Positions 25,295-33,176 of a stretch of DNA of 64,000 nt are shown here, piece after piece. Positions within the stretch are counted from its first letter, which is position 1. The number at the start of each line of letters is the position of its first letter. Both the position numbers and the translations under genes were made by a program. Source of the DNA: Marinilactibacillus sp036039175 (lineage in GTDB: Bacteria; Bacillota; Bacilli; Lactobacillales; Carnobacteriaceae_A); contig NZ_JAYXKP010000006.1 of the NCBI RefSeq assembly GCF_036039175.1, positions 118,506-182,505 on the forward strand. The letters run 5' to 3'. Under the pieces are notes generated by a model. It was not told the origin of the DNA. It ran no database searches and was given only the letters and a program-made list of their open reading frames with translations.

Positions 25295-26278
25295 CTACTC
25301 TCCGATTTTGAGAATAATTTTCCCGGTATTCTCGTTATCTTCCATTTGACGATGAGCTTCTTCTGCTTCATCAAATGGTAAAACCGAGTGAATAATCGGA
25401 CGAATATCGCCTTTTTCAATCAACGGCATAGCATATTTCACAAATTCTTTTGTTAGTTTTGCTTTGTATGCATCACTTCTTGGCGTCAAAAGTGTTCCTT
25501 TTAAAGAAATCCGTTTTTGTAATAGATCAGTTAATGCGACTTCTTCTACAACCGTTCCGCCTAGCGTTCCGATGAGTATCCAGTTAGCATCCAGTCCAGC
25601 GCTTTGCATATTTTTCTCCCAATAAGAGGCGCCAACAAAATCAAGGATGACATCTACACCTTTATCATTTGTCACCGTATTGATTACTTCTTCAAACGCT
25701 TCTTTTTTGTAGTTGATTACAGTGTCTGCTCCAAGTTCTTTAGCCACTTTCAATTTATCCTCATGACCTGCTGTAGTAAAGATTTGTGCCTGACTCAGAT
25801 GGCGTGCGAGTTGAATGGCTGCTGTTCCTACACCACTACCTCCAGCATGAATCAATACCTTCTGTTCTGACTGTAACTCTCCTAGCCAATATAGCGTCTG
25901 ATACGCAGTTAGAAAAACTTCCGGGATTGCGACAGCTTCTTCCATAGATAAAGATTCATGAAATACGATTGCACGGTCTGCCGGCATCGTCACATACTCG
26001 GCATATCCACCTTGGTTAACGAGCCCTGCTACTTTTGTACCTGGTACAAGATCTTGATTTGTTGAATGATTCTCAACTACCACGCCACTCACTTCTACGC
26101 CTAAAATAGGATAAGGTTTTGAAAGTGACGGATTTTGTCTTGTCAGTGTATCGGTTCTGTTGATACTAGCTGCTTTAACCTCAATCAGAAGTTCCCCTTC
26201 TTTGGGTTGTGGTTTTTCTCGATCTTCTATGACGAGTTGCTCTCTTGATCCGGGTTCTTTAATTGTCCATGCACGCAT
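25295..26278 (-). CDS. zinc-independent NADPH:quinone reductase-like MDR protein
   Basis: 327 residues from the ATG at 26278; the GTG three codons earlier lies within the TGGAG ribosome site. Medium-chain dehydrogenase/reductase fold: the GroES-like N-terminal half contains VKAASINRTDTL and PILGVEVSGVV; the Rossmann half contains VLIHAGGSGVGTAAIQLA, the quinone-oxidoreductase variant of the nucleotide motif. The catalytic zinc ligands of alcohol dehydrogenases are absent. Likely cytoplasmic one- or two-electron reduction of quinones or enones. Monocistronic. Confidence 0.88.
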   Translation of the reverse strand: MRAWTIKEPGSREQLVIEDREKPQPKEGELLIEVKAASINRTDTLTRQNPSLSKPYPILGVEVSGVVVENHSTNQDLVPGTKVAGLVNQGGYAEYVTMPADRAIVFHESLSMEEAVAIPEVFLTAYQTLYWLGELQSEQKVLIHAGGSGVGTAAIQLARHLSQAQIFTTAGHEDKLKVAKELGADTVINYKKEAFEEVINTVTNDKGVDVILDFVGASYWEKNMQSAGLDANWILIGTLGGTVVEEVALTDLLQKRISLKGTLLTPRSDAYKAKLTKEFVKYAMPLIEKGDIRPIIHSVLPFDEAEEAHRQMEDNENTGKIILKIGE

Positions 26279-26332
26279 GCTTTTCACTCCATTTGATTTA
26301 GTTTTCCAGTCTTACTTTAAATCAAGAAGTTT

Positions 26333-26366
26333 AAAAATAGCCAATGAAATGATTGGCTATTTTTAT
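26333..26366. terminator. intrinsic terminator
   Basis: AAAATAGCCAAT pairs perfectly with ATTGGCTATTTT around GAAATG; T-run on both strands. Ends the PanE-like gene on the minus strand. Confidence 0.85.
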
Positions 26367-26385
26367 TGTTTATCAGACTCATTGA

Positions 26386-27300
26386 TTAAAAAGTTTGTTC
26401 GATTTCTTTTATGCGTTGGTAAAGCTCTTCGTTCACTGGTGTAGAGATACCATATTGTTTGGCTTTTTCTAAAATCGTTCCTGCAAATAAAGCGACTTCT
26501 GTTTGTCTTTTCGCAAGACCATCTTGTCGCATAGAAGGCATACCTTTCGGGTCAACGGTATCAATGATATCAAATGCATTCTGAATATGCATTTCTTCAA
26601 GTTGAATGCCTTCTGCCTGAGCAATTTCAACCACTTCACCCATAGCAGCTCTCGCCTGTTCATGATAAGCTCCGCCTGTTTGAATACCTTCGTACGTTGT
26701 TTCATGTACCATTACGACTTGATTAACCCCAACATTCATAATGAACTTTTCCCAAATTTTCAGCATGATGTTTTCTTCAATTTTATAAGGAAAATTGGCT
26801 TCATCAAAAATTCCTGATACAATGTTGAGTCTTTCAAGCTTCTCAGGCACCTCAGCGCCTATCTGCAGCCAGCCTTTAACTTTTGAGCGAACATTTTGTC
26901 CATCCCTTGTCGCATCCATTCCAATCGCTACTGTCGGAATCACTTTTTCTTCCCCAAATCTGGCACCTAGAATATCCTCACTACTTATACCGTTAATCAA
27001 AGATAAAATGGTGGATTGAGGTCCTACTTGATGCTTCATAGAGTCCATTCCGCTATCTAGTGTCAGCGACTTTGTACAAACAATAATCAGGTCAGAAGGG
27101 TTTCCTTGATCGGTTTCCAGTACGTAATTAAAATCGCACGGTTCACCGTTCAGTGTAACACCCTCTCGCTCGTATCGTTCTTTTCTTTCTTTGCTTACAA
27201 TGACTTTAACCCGTTCTTTACCAAGTTCATTTGAAAGGTGCTGTCCGTACAAAATGCCTAGCGCCCCTAGTCCTACTATGGCTACAGTTTGATCATTCAT
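26386..27300 (-). CDS. 2-dehydropantoate 2-reductase family protein (PanE/ApbA)
   Basis: 304 residues. The N-terminal Rossmann motif is VAIVGLGALGILYGQHL. The catalytic Lys lies in KIWEKFIMNVGVNQV (about residues 186-200), followed by a helical C-terminal domain with GMPSMRQDGLAKRQTEV, the S-x-x-x-D/Q region that binds ketopantoate. It may be the pantothenate-pathway reductase, but PanE paralogues also act on other 2-keto acids, and no panB or panC is nearby. Monocistronic. Confidence 0.85.
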   Translation of the reverse strand: MNDQTVAIVGLGALGILYGQHLSNELGKERVKVIVSKERKERYEREGVTLNGEPCDFNYVLETDQGNPSDLIIVCTKSLTLDSGMDSMKHQVGPQSTILSLINGISSEDILGARFGEEKVIPTVAIGMDATRDGQNVRSKVKGWLQIGAEVPEKLERLNIVSGIFDEANFPYKIEENIMLKIWEKFIMNVGVNQVVMVHETTYEGIQTGGAYHEQARAAMGEVVEIAQAEGIQLEEMHIQNAFDIIDTVDPKGMPSMRQDGLAKRQTEVALFAGTILEKAKQYGISTPVNEELYQRIKEIEQTF

Positions 27301-27361
27301 ATTCTATCCCCTTTAGAGATTTTTTTAAATTCATTCATTTCTTATCATAACATATTCTTTT

Positions 27362-28711
27362 TCAATTATTTTCTACATCATTATATTCTATACTATCGTT
27401 TTGTTTGAAACTTTTAAAAATGATTATCCCAACCGGAATCGCTACTAGTAACTCAGTTATTGGCATGGCAAACCATATGGTATTTGCATTAAACAGAGTC
27501 GGTAATAGTATAATCAATCCTCCACTCAACACCAAACCTCTGGTTACCGAAATCGCAAAAGAAATTCCAGGTTTTTCTGTTGATTGGAAATAATATGTGG
27601 CGAATATATTAAAAGGTAGTAACAAGAATGACAGACTATAGCTTCTAATAATAAATGGTGCAATGTTCAGAACGGCTTCTGTTGGTGCCATAAAAAGATA
27701 TACAAATGCAGTTGGGAACATTAATGTTACAAAAGCCCATCCAATACTTATGATCGTTACGGTACTTAAACTGAGTTTCAAGGTAGCAATCGTTCTCTTT
27801 ATTTTCTTCGCCCCATAATTAACAGATAACAATGGTTGAGCTGCCTGACCGATTCCGTATCCACAACATTGTACAAATGTACCAATGTTGACAATAATTC
27901 CATAAATAGATAAAGCATTTGTTCCTAGATGAATCATAATTTGTCTGTTGAATAACATCGTTACGATTCCCATTGAAATATCAATGAAGAATGTAGAGAA
28001 TCCAGTATTCAAGACGGCTAGTAATTTTCTAGGTAAATGACTAATTTTCACTATACGTAATGTATTTTTCTTGCTGAAGAAGTGAGTAGTTAATATAGCT
28101 AAGGTAAGTATTGCCCCTCCAGCAGTTGCTAATCCTGCTCCAGATATTCCCATATCGAATACAAATACAAACAAATAGTCTCCTACTACATTGAACAATC
28201 CACCCATTAAAACTGCCTTGGTTGCCAGAACTGGATTAGAGTCGTTAGTCAGAAAAGCAATCAAAAATTTGTTCATAAGAAAAACGGGTACAATCATCTT
28301 AATGGGCACCAAGTACCTTTTAGCCAGAATCATTAATGCTTCATCTGCACCGAACAATGTAAAAAGGTGTTCCTCAAAAATTAAAAGCACTCCCCAAATG
28401 ATAATTGAAAACATTATTGTTAAGAGTAGCGAGATTGAAAAATATTCATTTGCTTTATTTTTATTTTGAGTTTGGCCAAATACTCGGCTAAATAGTACTG
28501 CTCCACCAATGCCCGAAAAAAGTCCTAAGCTATATAGTATATTCCATATTGGTGCAATTACAGCCATAGTTGCTGCACCTTCTGGCCCATGATATTGCCC
28601 TACTACGGCTGTATCTACCAATCCATATATACAGCCGATTAAAGCACTCCCGAATGCAGCTACAAGATATTTTTGATAAACTTTTTTTACGTTGTCTGTT
28701 AATAAATTCAT
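27362..28711 (-). CDS. MATE family efflux transporter (second copy)
   Basis: 449 residues from the ATG at 28711, five bases after GGAGG; the in-frame GTG four codons earlier is part of that site. Twelve hydrophobic segments; the first repeat has ALIGCIYGLVDTAVVGQYHGPEGAA, the second GYGIGQAAQPLLSVNYGAKKIKRT. Only distantly like the MATE at 17.4-18.8 kb. The T-run of a 20-base-pair terminator ends about 12 bases before this start, so expression needs readthrough or regulation of that terminator. Confidence 0.9.
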   Translation of the reverse strand: MNLLTDNVKKVYQKYLVAAFGSALIGCIYGLVDTAVVGQYHGPEGAATMAVIAPIWNILYSLGLFSGIGGAVLFSRVFGQTQNKNKANEYFSISLLLTIMFSIIIWGVLLIFEEHLFTLFGADEALMILAKRYLVPIKMIVPVFLMNKFLIAFLTNDSNPVLATKAVLMGGLFNVVGDYLFVFVFDMGISGAGLATAGGAILTLAILTTHFFSKKNTLRIVKISHLPRKLLAVLNTGFSTFFIDISMGIVTMLFNRQIMIHLGTNALSIYGIIVNIGTFVQCCGYGIGQAAQPLLSVNYGAKKIKRTIATLKLSLSTVTIISIGWAFVTLMFPTAFVYLFMAPTEAVLNIAPFIIRSYSLSFLLLPFNIFATYYFQSTEKPGISFAISVTRGLVLSGGLIILLPTLFNANTIWFAMPITELLVAIPVGIIIFKSFKQNDSIEYNDVENN

Positions 28712-28723
28712 TTTTTCCTCCAC

Positions 28724-28779
28724 AAAAAAAAGCTGGATAAGAAAACAGATAAAGTATCTGTCTCTCTTATCCAGCTTAT
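28724..28779 (-). terminator. long intrinsic terminator between groEL and the MATE gene
   Basis: AAGCTGGATAAGA pairs with TCTTATCCAGCTT (13 pairs), with inner ACAGATA/TATCTGT (7 pairs), then eight T residues that run straight into the MATE ribosome site. It either ends groES-groEL or is an attenuator for the efflux gene. Confidence 0.85.
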
Positions 28780-28890
28780 TATTTTTAAAATATGCCCTCC
28801 GAGTAAAATCTTATTCAATTGTACTTCAGATCATTCTACAGAACAGCACTTAGTTGTAATATTTATTCAAATCTTATGTTACTTGATTGA

Positions 28891-30513
28891 TTACATCATG
28901 CCGCCCATTGCGCCTGGATCCATTCCAGCTCCTGGAGCTTCTGGTTCAGGAATATCTGCAACAGCTGCTTCAGTTGTAAGAAGTAATGCAGAAACAGAAG
29001 CTGCATTTTGTAATGCTGAACGCGTTACTTTTGTAGGATCAATGATGCCTGCTTCTACCATGTTGACCATTTCACCAGTAGCTGCATTGAATCCGATACC
29101 AGGTTCTACATGTTTCAGGCGTTCTACGATTACGCTACCGTCAAGTCCTGCATTGAAAGCAATTTGGCGTACAGGTTCTTCAAGCGCACGAATCACGATT
29201 TTAACACCTGTTGCTTCGTCGCCAGTTGCTTCAATTTCTTGAAGTTTACTTAAGATGTTGATATAAGCCGTACCACCACCGGCGATCACGCCTTCTTCAA
29301 CTGCTGCACGTGCAGCATTCAAAGCATCTTCAATACGTAATTTACGTTCTTTGATTTCCGTTTCAGTAGCTGCTCCAACTTTGATCACCGCTACTCCGCC
29401 TGCAAGTTTTGCAATACGCTCTTGTAATTTCTCACGGTCAAATTCAGAGTTGGTTTCTTCAGCTTGTGCGCGAAGCATTGCAACACGTTGTTCGATATTA
29501 CCTTTATCACCAGTTCCTTCAACAAGTGTTGTATCGTCTTTTGTAACAACTGCTTTACCAGCAACACCCAATTGATCAATCGTCATATCTTTGAAATCTA
29601 GTCCAAGATCATCTGTGATTACTGTACCATTTGTTAAGATCGCGATATCCTCAAGCATCCCTTTACGACGGTCACCGAAACCAGGCGCTTTAACCGCTAC
29701 AACGTTCAACGTTCCTCTAATTTTGTTTAGTACTAAAGTAGGTAGTGCTTCTCCTTCAATATCATCCGCAATAATTAGTAAAGCACGATTTTGTTGCATA
29801 ATGTTTTCAAGTACAGGAAGAATATCCTGAACTGATGAAATTTTCTTGTCTGTAATCAAAACGTATGGATTTTCAAGAGTTGCTTCCATTTTTTCGTTGT
29901 CTGTTACCATGTATTGAGAAAGGTAACCACGGTCGAATTGCATACCTTCGACAACGTCAAGTTCTGTTTCAATACCTTGAGACTCTTCAATAGTGATGAC
30001 ACCGTCACTACCAACTTTTTCCATAGCATCTGCTAGTAACTGACCAATTTCCCCATCTCCAGAAGAAATCGCAGCGATTTGAGCAATTGACTCTTTACCT
30101 TCAACTTTAGTAGACGCTTCGTGTAATGCTTCAACAGCTTTTCTAGTTGCCATTTCGATTCCGCGACGAATGCCTACTGGATTTGCTCCAGCTGTCACGT
30201 TTTTCATTCCTTCGTTTACAATAGCTTGAGCCAGTACTGTTGCTGTAGTTGTACCGTCACCGGCAATATCATTTGTTTTGCTTGCAACTTCAACTACTAA
30301 TTGTGCGCCCATATTCTCAAACTGATCTTCAAGTTCGATTTCTTTAGCAATCGTTACACCATCGTTAGTGATTTGAGGAGCACCGAAAGCTTTATCTAAA
30401 ATAACGTTTCTTCCTTTGGGTCCTAATGTTACTTTTACTGTATTTGCTAATTTGTCAACTCCACGTAGCATAGCTGAACGTGCGTCTTCAGAAAATTTAA
30501 TATCTTTAGCCAT
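28891..30513 (-). CDS. groL: chaperonin GroEL (60 kDa, Hsp60)
   Basis: 540 residues. Start MAKDIKFSEDAR, ten bases after GAGGTG; an ATG three codons upstream is too close to that site. The ATP-binding motif GDGTTTATVLAQAI, the apical substrate-binding region and the catalytic Asp region near residue 398 are all standard. The C-terminus carries a short GGM-type tail (DPGAMGGMM). Forms the 14-mer folding chamber with GroES. Second gene of the groES-groEL operon under CIRCE/HrcA control. Confidence 0.98.
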   Translation of the reverse strand: MAKDIKFSEDARSAMLRGVDKLANTVKVTLGPKGRNVILDKAFGAPQITNDGVTIAKEIELEDQFENMGAQLVVEVASKTNDIAGDGTTTATVLAQAIVNEGMKNVTAGANPVGIRRGIEMATRKAVEALHEASTKVEGKESIAQIAAISSGDGEIGQLLADAMEKVGSDGVITIEESQGIETELDVVEGMQFDRGYLSQYMVTDNEKMEATLENPYVLITDKKISSVQDILPVLENIMQQNRALLIIADDIEGEALPTLVLNKIRGTLNVVAVKAPGFGDRRKGMLEDIAILTNGTVITDDLGLDFKDMTIDQLGVAGKAVVTKDDTTLVEGTGDKGNIEQRVAMLRAQAEETNSEFDREKLQERIAKLAGGVAVIKVGAATETEIKERKLRIEDALNAARAAVEEGVIAGGGTAYINILSKLQEIEATGDEATGVKIVIRALEEPVRQIAFNAGLDGSVIVERLKHVEPGIGFNAATGEMVNMVEAGIIDPTKVTRSALQNAASVSALLLTTEAAVADIPEPEAPGAGMDPGAMGGMM

Positions 30514-30611
30514 GGTTTCCATTCACCTCTTGATAAAATTTTAAGTTCAAGTTTTGGTTTATATAATTAATTTGACCGTATCGGTACGAATACTTTACAA
30601 CTGTGAAAAAA

Positions 30612-30896
30612 CTATTCTACTACAGCAATGATGTCTGTATCTTTAAGCACTAGGTAGTCTTTACCTTCGTATTTCACTTCAGAGCCTGCGTACTTTTCAA
30701 AAATAACTTTTTCTCCAACAGCAACGTCGACTTCTGCACGTCTACCATCTTCCAGTACTTTACCATTACCTACTGCTACAACTTTCGCTGTTTGTGGCTT
30801 TTCTTTTGCCGATTCTGGTAAAACAAGTCCACTGACAGTTTTTTCTTCTTCTTTGATGACTTCTAGAAGAACACGATTTCCTAAAGGTTTTAACAT
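30612..30896 (-). CDS. groS: co-chaperonin GroES (10 kDa)
   Basis: 94 residues. Starts MLKPLGNRVLLEV, with the mobile loop EKTVSGLVLPESAKEKP (about residues 18-34) and the roof region, then KYAGSEVKYEGKDYLVL near the C-terminus. It caps the GroEL ring. GGAGGGAT precedes the ATG. A perfect CIRCE element sits between promoter and gene. Confidence 0.98.
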   Translation of the reverse strand: MLKPLGNRVLLEVIKEEEKTVSGLVLPESAKEKPQTAKVVAVGNGKVLEDGRRAEVDVAVGEKVIFEKYAGSEVKYEGKDYLVLKDTDIIAVVE

Positions 30897-30938
30897 GGTG
30901 TTATCCCTCCGATAATTTTTTAGTTGATTAGATTCGTG

Positions 30939-30965
30939 TTAGCACTCTAAGTGCGCGAGTGCTAA
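30939..30965. promoter_or_regulatory. CIRCE operator (HrcA)
   Basis: TTAGCACTC, nine bases, GAGTGCTAA: a perfect match to the CIRCE consensus, positioned just after the predicted transcription start of groES. Confidence 0.97.
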
Positions 30966-30976
30966 CTCCAATACTT

Positions 30977-31005
30977 AGTATATTCAAAACGAGGATTTCT
31001 TGCAA
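30977..31005 (-). promoter_or_regulatory. groES-groEL promoter
   Basis: TTGCAA, 17-base spacer, TATACT on the minus strand, directly upstream of CIRCE. Confidence 0.75.
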
Positions 31006-31123
31006 CCCTTTTGATGTTAAAAAATCGATTAAAAATCTCATCTGGAATACGCTTAGCTTTTATGTTAAGTTACTAGTATTGTCAGCTTTGACTAAACGTT
31101 ATGATAGAGCGAGGATGAGTCAC

Positions 31124-31780
31124 ATGGACACACACAACAAAAAAAGAACCGGACTACAAATCGTACTAATTTACATTATGATTCAAATGTTAACTGTACT
31201 ATCTAATCAGGTATTACCCGCTTCTTTACAGCCTGCTGGTGGAATCTGGTCGAATATCCTTTTATTCTGTTTAGGAGCCGGGCTTATGATTTACCTGGAT
31301 AGAAAAAAACAATTCGATCTTTTCTTCGAAAAACCCCTCAACACTCAAAAATCAGAAGTGATTCTTTGGGGAGTCGTTGGCTTCGCTATCGCAGTTGTTT
31401 CCCAGTATGTTGCTACATTTATTGAAGTAAGTTTCTTAGGAACACCCGTCACCTCTCAAAATACCCAAGGCATTCTTGAAATCATCAAGCGATATCCTTA
31501 TTTCTTTTTGACGGTCGCTATCGCAGGCCCTATTATGGAAGAGTTTGTCTTCCGAAAAGTTTTATTCGGTCTGAGTATTGGAAAAATTGGTGGTATTGGG
31601 GCTGCAGTAGTCAGTTCTTTAGCCTTCGCTTTCATTCACTTTGATGGTAGAATGCTGGTTTACTCCGTTATGGGACTGGTCTTTTCTTGGTTATACTATA
31701 AAACCAAAAATATCTGGACACCTATTATCGCTCATAGTTTAATGAATACATTCGCTATACTTCAAATATTTTTTGTATAA
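31124..31780 (+). CDS. CPBP family intramembrane metalloprotease (YdiL-like)
   Basis: 218 residues from the ATG at 31124, nine bases after GAGG; the much longer frame upstream runs back into CIRCE and is not credible. Six to seven hydrophobic segments. The Abi/CPBP active-site motifs are all there: MEEFVFRKVLFG (EExxxR), then SLAFAFIHF (FxxxH) and HSLMNTFAI (HxxxN). These are Rce1-like membrane proteases; in lactic bacteria relatives give bacteriocin self-immunity. The position beside groES and ydiK copies the Bacillus ydiL locus. Confidence 0.88.
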   Translation: MDTHNKKRTGLQIVLIYIMIQMLTVLSNQVLPASLQPAGGIWSNILLFCLGAGLMIYLDRKKQFDLFFEKPLNTQKSEVILWGVVGFAIAVVSQYVATFIEVSFLGTPVTSQNTQGILEIIKRYPYFFLTVAIAGPIMEEFVFRKVLFGLSIGKIGGIGAAVVSSLAFAFIHFDGRMLVYSVMGLVFSWLYYKTKNIWTPIIAHSLMNTFAILQIFFV

Positions 31781-31808
31781 GGAACATGCTTTATGAAAGG
31801 ATTTTTTA

Positions 31809-32012
31809 ATGACAACTAAACAATTACTCACTTATATCTTTTTGAAATATGCTATGTTTGCCGCTTTGATTTATGTAACCATCAATTCTGTCCAAAGAGA
31901 TGGCTGGGATTTTTTCCCCATACTATTCGTTCTTTTAGCTACCCGAGACTTTGTACAAGGTACGCGTTTAGTACAAGTCTACTATAAAATCAAAAAAAAT
32001 TACAAAGTTTAA
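31809..32012 (+). CDS. YdiK-like small membrane protein (DUF4305)
   Basis: 67 residues with two hydrophobic segments (about 8-23 and 32-47) and a basic tail (KIKKNYKV). Length, topology and position between a YdiL-type protease and rex match Bacillus ydiK. AAAGGA precedes the ATG by about six bases. Likely co-transcribed with the protease, 28 bases upstream. Function unknown. Confidence 0.75.
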   Translation: MTTKQLLTYIFLKYAMFAALIYVTINSVQRDGWDFFPILFVLLATRDFVQGTRLVQVYYKIKKNYKV

Positions 32013-32065
32013 AAAACTGCAAGCTGCTCGTTCAAGTGTTTGAACGAATAGCCTGCAGTTTTTTG
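32011..32065. terminator. bidirectional terminator between ydiK and rex
   Basis: AAAAAACTGCA pairs with TGCAGTTTTTT, with GCTCGTTCAA/TTGAACGA inner pairing. It serves both convergent genes. Confidence 0.85.
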
Positions 32066-32074
32066 ATTAGCTCT

Positions 32075-32773
32075 TTAATCTTCTTCGACAAAAAGCTCTC
32101 CTGTATCTTCATCAATCACGACTTCATCTTCAGCCTCATCTAGCTCTTGATAATAGTTGATAAAATAAATCAATGTTTGAAGCTCATTGGTCAAATCGAC
32201 ATTATGTACTCGGATATTATCCGGTACATTTACTCGAATTGGAGTAAAGTTCATAATTCCTTTTACGCCGCCTTCAACTAATTTGTTCGCCATTTCTTGG
32301 GCGATTTCTGAAGGGACCGTCAGTATGGCAACATCTATCTGTTGTAAATCAAGTTGTTCTACCATCTCATCGATATGATAGACAGGTACGCCTTGATGAA
32401 CCGTACCAATCAGTTCTTTATTCACATCAAAGCCAGCACTAATTCTTGTATTATTGCTACGTCTGAAGTTATAGTTCAATAGCGCTTGTCCAAGATTCCC
32501 TACGCCGATTAAAGCGACATTCGTCAGGCGGTCTTGATTGAGCGTCTTGCTAAAAAAGTTCATCAGTGCTTCGACATCGTATCCATACCCTCTTTTACCT
32601 AACGCTCCAAAGTATGAAAAGTCTCTTCTGATTGTTGCGCTATCTACTTTTACGGCTTCACTCAATTTTGCTGAGGATACTCGGCTCTTCCCGGCTTCGT
32701 GGAGAAAGCGTAAATAACGATAATAAAGGGGTAACCTTCTTGCAGTTGCTTTAGGAATCTTCTTTTCTACCAT
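32075..32773 (-). CDS. rex: redox-sensing transcriptional repressor Rex
   Basis: 232 residues. Winged-helix DNA-binding domain with KLSEAVKVDSATIRRDFSYFG, then the Rossmann domain from about residue 85 with ALIGVGNLGQALLNY, which reads the NADH/NAD+ ratio. The C-terminal domain-swapped helix carries NYYQELDEAEDE, followed by an unusually acidic tail (about 20 residues beyond typical Rex, DEDTGELFVEED). Rex releases DNA when NADH rises and derepresses fermentation and respiration genes. A Rex-box dyad lies in its own upstream region. Confidence 0.96.
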   Translation of the reverse strand: MVEKKIPKATARRLPLYYRYLRFLHEAGKSRVSSAKLSEAVKVDSATIRRDFSYFGALGKRGYGYDVEALMNFFSKTLNQDRLTNVALIGVGNLGQALLNYNFRRSNNTRISAGFDVNKELIGTVHQGVPVYHIDEMVEQLDLQQIDVAILTVPSEIAQEMANKLVEGGVKGIMNFTPIRVNVPDNIRVHNVDLTNELQTLIYFINYYQELDEAEDEVVIDEDTGELFVEED

Positions 32774-32838
32774 GCTTTTTCTCCTTTATGGTTTAATTGC
32801 CTTTTCTGATTGAAAGGTTAATCCTATTTAAGTTAATT

Positions 32839-32858
32839 TTATGAATCAGATTTCACAA
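32839..32858. promoter_or_regulatory. Rex operator (ROP-like)
   Basis: TTATGAA-N6-TTCACAA on the plus strand; read on the minus strand it is TTGTGAA-N6-TTCATAA, 13 of 14 to the Rex consensus. It lies 66 bases upstream of rex, so autoregulation is likely. The rest of the 32774-33176 divergent gap holds promoters for rex and ydiF only. Confidence 0.7.
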
Positions 32859-33176
32859 GTGTAAGAGATGTTTCACTAGTTATTATAGCATGTAAATCGG
32901 AAAATGAAAGTTAATATGACCATAAAATAAGCGTTTGTAGCTACGTTAACTTTAATCACTAACAAACTTTCCAAGTAGTTTGTGAAAAAACATCTGTATA
33001 ATGGACAATTTGGCTTATTATTTTGACTATTCAAAGTAACCGATTACATAAAAAGTTTTTTGAATTCCTCCTATTCTGTTACCTGTATATCATTCTTTAG
33101 ATATGCTACACTTATACGGAAAAGCACTTAGTCTATAGAGATAAAAAGACCTAATAATTCAAAATGAGGAATTTAA

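Noticed and set aside
30959..31123. Extended N-terminus for the CPBP protease starting in CIRCE
   Set aside because: It would put the coding start inside the groES operator and promoter; a good ribosome site lies before the ATG at 31124.
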